From NCBI RefSeq assembly GCF_000317635.1, contig NC_019779.1:3658001-3722000 (forward strand): DNA of 64,000 nt. Direction: 5' to 3'. Below, in pieces: positions 45,152-53,800 of this stretch (the stretch's first letter is position 1; every line of letters begins with the position of its first letter). The notes below the pieces were generated by a model, which ran no database searches, was not told the DNA's origin, and was given only the letters and a program-made list of their open reading frames with translations. The DNA is from Halothece sp. PCC 7418. GTDB taxonomy: Bacteria > Cyanobacteriota > Cyanobacteriia > Cyanobacteriales > Rubidibacteraceae. A program made the translations under genes and the position numbers.

Positions 45152-48100
45152 CTAGACAAGATCTAATTCTTCTACCTGAATATCGACTCCACTACGATTT
45201 TCACCAAAGCCGAAGTAGATGAAATGCTCTAAAGCTGAACTCAACTGACCATTGTCAACTGCGGTTGCAACATCAGGATTGACATTTAAGTATTCCTGAG
45301 CTTCAAAAAATTCATATCCAGTCCCATTACGCCCTTCATTCATTCCAAAAATGAGGAAATGGTCTAAGCCATTAACAAAGTCTCCAGCTATCACCGCATC
45401 TTCAACATCAGGATTATTTTCCAAGTAGCTGTCTTCTGTAAACAAGGACAAAATAAGGCTTGGGGCACGCTCTTCTTCTATGCCAAATTCTAGAAAATGT
45501 TCCACTCCCGTCTCAAATAGACCCGTGTCAACCGCTTCTGCTACATCAGGATTATTATTCAGATAAAATTCCTCATCAAACAACTCCGTTACTGTCGCAA
45601 GTTGAGATGTAGTAGGATCAAGATCAAGATTCGCATCGGCTAGTGCTGGAGCTTGTTCATCATTGGCAGGAACAGGCGTTTGCTCTTCCACCTCTGGGGC
45701 ATCATTAGTACCTTGAATAATAATAGAAACGGTAGCTGGTTCACTTTCCAATTCCCCATCGCTAGCACGATAAGTAAATGTAACGGGTTGCCGTTCTCCT
45801 AATGCTAAATCATCAAACGCGCCATTAGGATCAAATTCATAACTGCCATCTAGATTGACAGTGAGTGACCCACCACCAAGGGAAATTGGTGTGCCAACAT
45901 TGTCTGCATTGCCTTCCACTGCACTAACTTCGCTCGGTTGACCACTTTCGAGATCAAAATCATTATTCAGAATGCTATTTTCTATTGTGACAGTAAGAGG
46001 AGTGTCTTCATTGGTACGATTGGTGTCATTTCTTACTTCTGGTGGATCATTAACGGGTTCAACTTCAACCTGAAATGTCTGTTGAACCGACGCTTCCGAG
46101 GAATCAATAGCTACAACAGTAATCTCAGCATCACCATTGGCATTTTCTTCTAAAGTGAGGGTGAGTTCTCCTGTGTTTGGGTCAACGCTGGTAGTGACTA
46201 ATTCTTGATCGCTACTAGTCGCCGTGAAAGTTAACTCCGAATCAGGAGTCTCCACATCTTCAAAGAAGTCAACTAAGGGAATGGGAGTAATCGTCTCATC
46301 TTCCTCTACTTCCAGATCGGGAAGTGGATTTTCTATTTCTGGTGGATCATTAACGGGTTCAACTTCAACCTGAAATGTCTGTTGAACCGACGCTTCCGAG
46401 GAATCGATAGCTACAACAGTAATCTCAGCATCACCATTGGCATTTTCTTCTAAAGTGAGGGTGAGTTCTCCTGTGTTTGGATCAACGCTGGTAGTGACTA
46501 ATTCTTGATCGCTACTAGTCTCCTCGAAAGTTAACTCCGAATCAGGAGTCTCCACATCTTCAAAGAAGTCAACTAAGGGAATGGGAGTAATCGTCTCATC
46601 TTCCTCTACTTCCAGATCGGGAAGTGGATTTTCTATTTCTGGGGAATCATTGACTCCTTCTATACTCACTGTCACTTGGGCAGTATCGGTTTCATTACCA
46701 TCAGAGATGGTGTAGGTAAAGCTGTCTATTGCTGTTTCTCCGACGGCTAGAAAATCAAACTCTCCGTTGGGGTCATAGTCAAATGTCCCATCCTCATTGA
46801 GAGTTAATAAAGCTCCCGAATCCAAATCAATCTGTCTTTCCACATCAGATTCATTCTCATTAACTGCGGTAACAATTAGGTCATCGTCATCTCCATCGGG
46901 ATCGCTATCTTCTTCATCGGGATTTTCAGCGAAGACATCGCCATTGAGTAAGGTCTCTTCATCGGTGCTGACTTCATCATCCACTGCTACTGGAGGCAGA
47001 TTCCCATCAATAATGACCGTCTCCGTCTCGTCGATGGCATCCTCTGCTCCTTCAAGAAAAGAGAAAGAGATAGTCGTATTGAAGATTTCCTCTCCTTCTG
47101 GGAGATCATCCTCCTCAATCGGAATGTCGAGGCTACCAGTGTTGTCATTGATTTCAATAGTTCCCGTGAGATCTACCCCGAAATCTGCTGCCTCAATGCC
47201 CTCACCGCTAAGTTCGTAATCAACGAGTTCTCCATCTGCAATATTGGTGGTTGTTACCGTTACCGTCGCACTTCCCCCTTCTTCAACGGGGTTGGGCTCG
47301 ACTTGAACCTCTACTGTCGGCTTCTCAACGATGACCGTCTCCACATTGTCCTCAATGGGTTGATCAACTCCAGGCTCTCCCCCAGCAAAGAAGATCGCGG
47401 TATTGAAGATTTCCTCTCCTTCTGGGAGATCATCCTCCTCAATCGGAATGTCGAGGCTACCAGTGTTGTCATTGATTTCAATAGTTCCCGTGAGATCTAC
47501 CCCGAAATCTTCTGCCTCAATGCCCTCACCGCTAAGTTCGTAATCAACGAGTTCTCCATCTGCAATATTGGTGGTTGTTACCGTTACCGTCGCACTTCCC
47601 CCTTCTTCAACGGGGTTGGGCTCAACCTGAACCTCTACTGTCGGCTTCTCAACGATGACCGTCTCCACATTGTCCTCAATGGGTTGATCAACTCCAGGCT
47701 CTCCCCCAGGAAAGAAGATCGCGGTATTGAAGATTTCCTCTCCTTCTGGGAGATCATCCTCCTCAATCGGAATGTCGAGGCTACCAGTGTTGTCATTGAT
47801 TTCAATAGTTCCCGTGAGATCTACCCCGAAATCTTCTGCCTCAATGCCCTCACCGCTAAGTTCGTAATCAACGAGTTCCCCATCTGCAATATTGGTGGTT
47901 GTTACCGTTACCGTCGCACTTCCCCCTTCTTCAACGGGGTTGGGCTCGACCTGAACCTCTACTGTCGGCTTCTCAACGATGACTGTCTCCACATTGTCCT
48001 CAATGGGTTGATCAACTCCAGGCTCTCCCCCAGGAAAGAAGATCGCGGTATTGAAGATTTCCTCTCCTTCTGGGAGATCATCCTCCTCAATCGGAATATC

Positions 48101-48958
48101 GAGGCTACCAGTGTTGTTATTGATTTCAATAGTTCCCGTGAGATCTACCCCGAAATCTGCTGCCTCAATGTCCTCACCGCTAAGTTCGTAATCAACCGTT
48201 TCTCCATCGGCAATATCAGTGGTCGTTACCGTGACCGTCGCGGTTCCTCCTTCTTCAACGGGGTTGGGCTCGACTTGAACCTCTACTGTCGGGTCGGGAA
48301 CAGCTTCGACGTTGATGGTAACGATAGCTGTACCGATAACAGATTGAATGCCATCAAATACAGTGGAGATTTCATAAGTAAAAGCATCGGTGTCAATTTC
48401 TCCTTCATTCAAGTTGTCAAAAGCACCGTTAGGATCATAGGTATAACTGCCATCATTTTCTAAAATCACTTCACCTAGAGTACCGCTATCATCTATAGCA
48501 GAGACAAAAACGGAGTTATTCCCCTCTGGATCACTATCAATGTCATTTGCCAGAAAGTTAATAGGAATTGGGGTATCTTCATCAGTAGTGAAGCTATCAT
48601 CTATAGCGACTGGTAATTCGTCGATATTGTTAAGAGTCACAGTAACTGTAGCTTCTACAATATCTGGATCTGACACATCAGTTTCAGTTGCCTTTGCAAT
48701 GAACTCGAATGTAGGATTTTCTTCACGATCTAGCTCTTCGGGGTCTCGAACAAGAATAGGAACTTCCCCATCCCCACCAGTACCCTGTTCTATATAAAAG
48801 GAAGGGATGCCGTTATTATTTGTATCGGGAACATCAACCAAGGTAACAAGACTAGAACCTAAGTCACTGGATGCTACTACGATATCTACTTCTGTATCAA
48901 CAGCACTATTTTCATCAACCGTAAAGTCATAGGGAAGGTCCAAAAATTCTACTGCCAT
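45152..48958 (-). CDS. large acidic surface protein with Calx-beta-like and cadherin-like repeats
   Basis: 1268 residues, very acidic, no signal peptide or cysteine-rich part. An N-terminal cadherin-like region is followed by VCBS-like domains (DEDTPIPINFLANDIDSD, DGSYTYDPNGAFDNL). Next are four Calx-beta-like units of exactly 108 residues (324 bp), each beginning PTVEVQVEPNPVEEGG and ending with a DDLPEGEEIFNTA acidic motif. After another VCBS-like domain (DGTFDYDPNGEFDFLAVGE) come two 100-residue units (PPEIENPLPDLEVEEDETIT). The C-terminus has three repeats of the pattern YLxxNPDVxxAVxxG with HFxxFGxxExR. It is likely Ca2+-stabilised and extracellular, by type I or another unconventional route. 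Third gene after the TpsA-CHAT and TpsB genes. Confidence 0.85.
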   Translation of the reverse strand: MAVEFLDLPYDFTVDENSAVDTEVDIVVASSDLGSSLVTLVDVPDTNNNGIPSFYIEQGTGGDGEVPILVRDPEELDREENPTFEFIAKATETDVSDPDIVEATVTVTLNNIDELPVAIDDSFTTDEDTPIPINFLANDIDSDPEGNNSVFVSAIDDSGTLGEVILENDGSYTYDPNGAFDNLNEGEIDTDAFTYEISTVFDGIQSVIGTAIVTINVEAVPDPTVEVQVEPNPVEEGGTATVTVTTTDIADGETVDYELSGEDIEAADFGVDLTGTIEINNNTGSLDIPIEEDDLPEGEEIFNTAIFFPGGEPGVDQPIEDNVETVIVEKPTVEVQVEPNPVEEGGSATVTVTTTNIADGELVDYELSGEGIEAEDFGVDLTGTIEINDNTGSLDIPIEEDDLPEGEEIFNTAIFFPGGEPGVDQPIEDNVETVIVEKPTVEVQVEPNPVEEGGSATVTVTTTNIADGELVDYELSGEGIEAEDFGVDLTGTIEINDNTGSLDIPIEEDDLPEGEEIFNTAIFFAGGEPGVDQPIEDNVETVIVEKPTVEVQVEPNPVEEGGSATVTVTTTNIADGELVDYELSGEGIEAADFGVDLTGTIEINDNTGSLDIPIEEDDLPEGEEIFNTTISFSFLEGAEDAIDETETVIIDGNLPPVAVDDEVSTDEETLLNGDVFAENPDEEDSDPDGDDDDLIVTAVNENESDVERQIDLDSGALLTLNEDGTFDYDPNGEFDFLAVGETAIDSFTYTISDGNETDTAQVTVSIEGVNDSPEIENPLPDLEVEEDETITPIPLVDFFEDVETPDSELTFEETSSDQELVTTSVDPNTGELTLTLEENANGDAEITVVAIDSSEASVQQTFQVEVEPVNDPPEIENPLPDLEVEEDETITPIPLVDFFEDVETPDSELTFTATSSDQELVTTSVDPNTGELTLTLEENANGDAEITVVAIDSSEASVQQTFQVEVEPVNDPPEVRNDTNRTNEDTPLTVTIENSILNNDFDLESGQPSEVSAVEGNADNVGTPISLGGGSLTVNLDGSYEFDPNGAFDDLALGERQPVTFTYRASDGELESEPATVSIIIQGTNDAPEVEEQTPVPANDEQAPALADANLDLDPTTSQLATVTELFDEEFYLNNNPDVAEAVDTGLFETGVEHFLEFGIEEERAPSLILSLFTEDSYLENNPDVEDAVIAGDFVNGLDHFLIFGMNEGRNGTGYEFFEAQEYLNVNPDVATAVDNGQLSSALEHFIYFGFGENRSGVDIQVEELDLV
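46035..46634. repeat. two 300-bp tandem units in the surface protein gene
   Basis: GGTGGATCATTAACGGGTTC occurs at 46041 and 46341, exactly 300 bases apart, with nearly identical DNA between. This marks a recent duplication of a 100-residue domain. Confidence 0.85.
47005..48300. repeat. four 324-bp tandem units in the surface protein gene
   Basis: GAAGATTTCCTCTCCTTCTG occurs at 47081, 47405, 47729 and 48053, exactly 324 bases apart. Units two and three are almost identical at the DNA level; the outer units differ more (for example, the unit at 47005 ends with a different strand). Confidence 0.9.
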
Positions 48959-49027
48959 TTTTCACTCCTTAAGAAGAATAATTATAAAGTCAATCGAGGG
49001 TTTCTTTTCTGAATCAATAGAGACGAA

Positions 49028-50803
49028 TTAAAACGAATAATTGGTACTAAAATAAATTCCGTCATCTTGAATATCGTCACCGCGATCGTCTAAATCGACT
49101 AAGGGTAAGCCATAATCAACTCGCACTTCGAGATTAGAAATCGGTTGCCACAAGACACCACTGCCGATACCAATAATAAAGGTTTGATCGGGTAGAGAAT
49201 TCGGGTTATCGTCAGAATTCCAAACGGATCCCATTTCTACAAACGGAGAAACCTGCAAGGTGGGATTTCCTGCTTCATCTCGTTCTAAAGTGATGCGATC
49301 TTCCACTGAGAGTCGAAATCCATTGTCGCCTCCCCGCACATTTTGACGAAAACCGCGCACGGATTGACCGCCACCAATAATGAATTGTTCGGAGGGAAGC
49401 AGGCTATCTGGCGTTAATTGCAAGTCTGCTTGCACCACTAAAAAATTGTTGGGACTCAACACTTGTACGCGCTGGGCTTGCAGTAACCAACTCACAAATT
49501 GGCTATCTGGGGTTGATCCTTCATTATTGGTTGCATCAAATATATCCAGACCAATATTAAACTGTGAACGAATTGCCCATGCGCCCGAGGCTTGACGACG
49601 AACATAGTCTTGACCGAGTTTAAGTACACTAGTCCGACTCGTCCCCTCTTGAGGACCATCTTGAAAGGAGAAAGGAACACCCGCAACAAAACTTTGCCCA
49701 TCGCGAAAGGCAAATCCTGCAGACAGCGCAAATTCTTCCTGAAAGGTTCGATAAAGAGGCTGCCGATAACTCAGTTCGTAACGCTCAGAATCCCCTTCAA
49801 TATCTAACTCGTCAAACGGATCTTCAGTAATTTCGTTATCATTCAGGACTGCCCGTAATTGGATTGTGCCATTTTTAGCATTAACTGGAATTCGATAGAG
49901 AAAATCGGCGGTTTGCGACCCCCCGTTAAATGTTTGATAATATTCAGCGCTGATTGTGTCTCCGACTCCAGTTAAATTGGCAAAACTGAGCTTTGCGCCA
50001 ATGCGTTCCCCGCCCACACTGGGAGGAGAATAGTTATCAATATAAGCATTACCGAAAAAGGGCTCGGTTTCTGTGACTTTAATTGCTAGAATGCTTTCAC
50101 CCACTACGCCTTCTTCTTTTGGTTTCAGGGTTGCTTCGACATTATCAATTAAGGGATTGGCTTCTAACAGACGCAGTTGATCTTCTAATTTATTTACATT
50201 TAACGGTTGATCGGTTCCCAGTTCAACACGAGACCTCACATAACTCGGATTTAAGCGATCTGTTTCTTCCACTTCAACAGTGACTGAACCCTCAATAATT
50301 TCAATAACCAGATTGCCATTGCCTTCGGCAAGGGATTGACGGTTTAACTGAGCATAAGAGGTAATATAGCCTTGGCTGACATAAAGACCTGTAATTTCAT
50401 TAACTGCCCTAACAATCTCTGCTAGAGGAACGGTTGTGCCTTCTAGGTCTTGAACAATCGCTTCTAGCTGTGCTTGGTCAAAGACTCGACTGGATTCAAC
50501 TTCGATTGTATTGACAGTAATCGGTTGCTTGGGGTCAAGGTTTAAATTCTCAGGAGAAATCGGACGAACACTGGGTTCTGAAATCTCGGAGGGGTCAACT
50601 GTTTCTGGAGGCTGATCTTCTGAATCAGATGGAATAAATCGATCGCGATTGGGATTCGGATCGGATGATTGGGTTAAGAGAATTGAATCCCGATTACTAT
50701 TATCGAAACCCGTCAATTCAGGAGCAGCGATCGCGCTACCCACACTATTCACAATCACCAAATAAAGACCACTAGAAAGGACACTCTTCAAACACCACTG
50801 CAT
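49028..50803 (-). CDS. two-partner secretion outer-membrane transporter (TpsB, ShlB/FhaC/HecB family)
   Basis: Omp85-superfamily pore that exports a TpsA exoprotein across the outer membrane. 591 residues. A signal peptide (about 1-27, ending AIA) is followed by a Pro/Asp-rich linker and two POTRA domains (about 92-245; VNTIEVESSRVFDQAQLEAI, VEVEETDRLNPSYVRSRV). The beta-barrel carries the loop-6 motif SVRGFRQNVRGG, with Arg-Gly-Phe, and a C-terminal phenylalanine (YFSTNYSF). The cognate substrate is the upstream FHA-CHAT gene, 75 bases away on the same strand. Confidence 0.94.
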   Translation of the reverse strand: MQWCLKSVLSSGLYLVIVNSVGSAIAAPELTGFDNSNRDSILLTQSSDPNPNRDRFIPSDSEDQPPETVDPSEISEPSVRPISPENLNLDPKQPITVNTIEVESSRVFDQAQLEAIVQDLEGTTVPLAEIVRAVNEITGLYVSQGYITSYAQLNRQSLAEGNGNLVIEIIEGSVTVEVEETDRLNPSYVRSRVELGTDQPLNVNKLEDQLRLLEANPLIDNVEATLKPKEEGVVGESILAIKVTETEPFFGNAYIDNYSPPSVGGERIGAKLSFANLTGVGDTISAEYYQTFNGGSQTADFLYRIPVNAKNGTIQLRAVLNDNEITEDPFDELDIEGDSERYELSYRQPLYRTFQEEFALSAGFAFRDGQSFVAGVPFSFQDGPQEGTSRTSVLKLGQDYVRRQASGAWAIRSQFNIGLDIFDATNNEGSTPDSQFVSWLLQAQRVQVLSPNNFLVVQADLQLTPDSLLPSEQFIIGGGQSVRGFRQNVRGGDNGFRLSVEDRITLERDEAGNPTLQVSPFVEMGSVWNSDDNPNSLPDQTFIIGIGSGVLWQPISNLEVRVDYGLPLVDLDDRGDDIQDDGIYFSTNYSF

Positions 50804-50878
50804 AAGCTAATTACCTTTGTGAAAGAATAAAATTGAAAAATGGAAATCGAAATAGATACACCAGCAGGATAAAGCCTT

Positions 50879-53800
50879 TTACCAAGGACTACCCACAATT
50901 GTGAACCCTGACCAAAAATAGGGATGACTCAGATCTATCTGGACTGGGGCGGATTCAGGAGGCAAGTTAATCATCTCAGTTTCTGTAATAATTTGCTGAC
51001 CTTCAATGCGAATCCGTCCCTCAATCATCTGCACTTGTGTTTGACGAACAGCTTCCGCTTTAATCGCGACATTTTCATCATCCAACTGGTCATAAAACTG
51101 AGTCATAAAAGCAAGGGTTCCAGCATCATCAATTTGCCAGAGAGACCCAAGAACCGACTTCACCCCTGCTCGATACGCTAGCCCCGCAAAGCCCAACTCA
51201 GAATTTTGATCCCCAAACACTGTCCGACAAGCACTTAAAGTTAATAACTCAACATCTTTCAAGTTCAGTTGATTAATCTGATCTAACTTAAGAACATCAT
51301 CGTAGAAGCGAATATAACTTGAACCTGGACTAAATTCTGTAAAGTTGGCGTGAGTTGCGAGATGGATAATTCCGTAAGGATTGCGCCGACGAACCGCATT
51401 AAATTGATTGATACTAAACTGATCCCCCTCAAACTTCACACCACCCCAATCGTCAACTACTTCCTCTAATTCAATGGGAACTGCCGGTAACTCATTTTCA
51501 AGGATAGCTCCTTCAATTTCTGGAAATTCAGACGTTCCCATCGCCAGCAGTTCAGCTTGTTGGACTTTCTTATATTGTCCATTAATCATGCTGAGTGCAG
51601 GGGCTAAGCCAACACTGTACCCTTTTTGCACCAGATATTGTTCCCCATCATGGAGAGTTGCTAAGGGAATCAGTCGAAACTCGCTGGGTAAGACAAAAAC
51701 CAGATTTTCAATCTCTTGTGCTTCTAACTGATTTTCAACGGGTTTAATCATCCAGTTGTAGAGGATTTGTGCTGGCTCAAGGTGAGTCTTGTTCCGCATT
51801 TTCTGTAAGCGTACTATTCCAGGATATTGATTGAGAAGGACTTCTTCTCGCAGTTTCAAGCCGACTTCCTTAAATGCTTCACGCTTAATATTGGGCACAA
51901 TGGTACGAGTCACCTCGTTATCTGCCGTCACAATAACAATTTCCATTTGATCCGTTGATTGTGGCGCAGAAACTACAGAAGGTGAAGCCTTGATGCCAGG
52001 ATAGTAGTTGGCATAAGGAGTTAAGCTCTCAGCTTCTAACTCCTCAAATAATGAACTCGCTTCTTCTTCTGGAACAGTATTGGTTTGGCTATTGGCTGCT
52101 AACTCTGCTGCTAGACTGCCAGAGGGTTCGCTTTCAAGAGTTTCCCCATTCCCAATCGGTTCGACAACAGAGGTAAAACGCACATAAATAACCGCTGCTT
52201 TGACCCCACTTTCTTTTTCGATATTGCTAAGAATTGTCCGACTTGCTGTTAAGCTCACTGGTGTCAGTTGAGTTGGATCTGAGTTAACAGCCGTCTCACC
52301 GTCGATATTACTTTTTGGATTTGTTTCTGGATTTGTTATATCTGGATTTGTTATATCTGGGTCGGACTCTCTGGTTGAAATGAGACCAATATTACCCTCA
52401 AGCTCGGTGAAAGGGAAAACCCCTTCTTCAATCGTAAAATCAAGGTTGGTAATGTCCCCAACAGTTCCATTGTTCAAATCAGGTTCACCAACAATAAAGG
52501 GGTTATTGGTATCTCCACCATGATTAATCGTAACGCTACCGCCTCCAACGCTGGAAATACTAACATTGCCATCAATCGTTTCTGTAACGCGGAAGAATCG
52601 CTCAGTGATGACGGTTACATCTCCTCCTTCAGTATCGATGTAAGTGACTTCAATATCATTATTATCTTCTGGGTTGCGAGGGGTTTCTTGGCGAGCATCA
52701 GAAATAGTCTCAGTATTGGCAAGCCTGACATTGCCCCCATTAGTTACAATTGCTCCTGTAAGAATTTCTGTATCTGCATTTAAGCTAACATCACCGCCAT
52801 TGGTTTCAATCTTCTCAGTAATGAGACTTTGTTCAGCATCAATTCTTAACCCGATACCCTCATCGTTAGTATCAATATCAGCATCGAAAGTAATATTGCT
52901 GCCCTTGATTGAGGTATTTTCCCCTAACGTCACTGGGTCATTATAAGTTTGGTTATTAATTGTGTTGACTTCTCGCCCATTAAGATTCGTTTCACCATTA
53001 GCATCTGTTACTAACTGATCCAGTGGTGTCTTACTGCCAACTCGGTCTCCAAATGTAGTTGTTCCCGAGCTTTCAACGGTTAAGTCTTGCTGGGTATTTT
53101 CATTGCTATCAACTGTGTCATTCAAGGTAATATTGTTACCATTGAGTGTGGTATCAGCCCCTAATATCACTGGATCATTATAGATCTGGTTGTTAGTTGT
53201 GTTGACCTCTCCCCCATTGAGATTGGTTTGACCATCAGCATTGGTTTCTAAGTTGTTCAGTGGTATTTCACCACCAACACTTTCTTCAAATGTGGTTGAG
53301 CCGTTATCAGTTGTATCGAGAGTTAAACTTCGAGGAGATTCAAGGCTATCACTATCAACGGTTTCCTTAAAAGTAATTCCGTCACCAGTTAAGGTCTGAT
53401 CATCAGAGAGGACAATCGCATCATTGATGGTAATTGCACCAGAGGAGGTCGAAATATCAGCACTGAGTTCAATGATACCCTCTTCATCAAGAGCATTGAG
53501 CGTAATTTCATTCTCTCCCTCAATCGTGCCATTAATCGCGCCATTTGCTGTTTGTAGAGTTAAAGGAGCATCAAATAAAGCACTAATTACCTCGATACTG
53601 TCGCTATTATTTGTTCCTCCCCGTGCTTCCAATCTTACTTCACCTTCTGAAGAGATCAGTTGAGACTCTTGGAAAATGAAAATCCCGTCGTTGCCGTTTC
53701 CAGTCGCCTCTAAACCACCTTTTCCAATGCCTTGAATATCACCAGTTTCTGTTTGAATAGTAGCGTTATCAAGAAAAATACCAATATTATTATTGATTCC

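Noticed and set aside
47303..48463. A 386-codon plus-strand frame with long internal repeats
   Set aside because: It is the antisense shadow of the Calx-beta-like units; its repeats mirror the 324-bp DNA units. The minus-strand frame is far longer and has recognisable domains.
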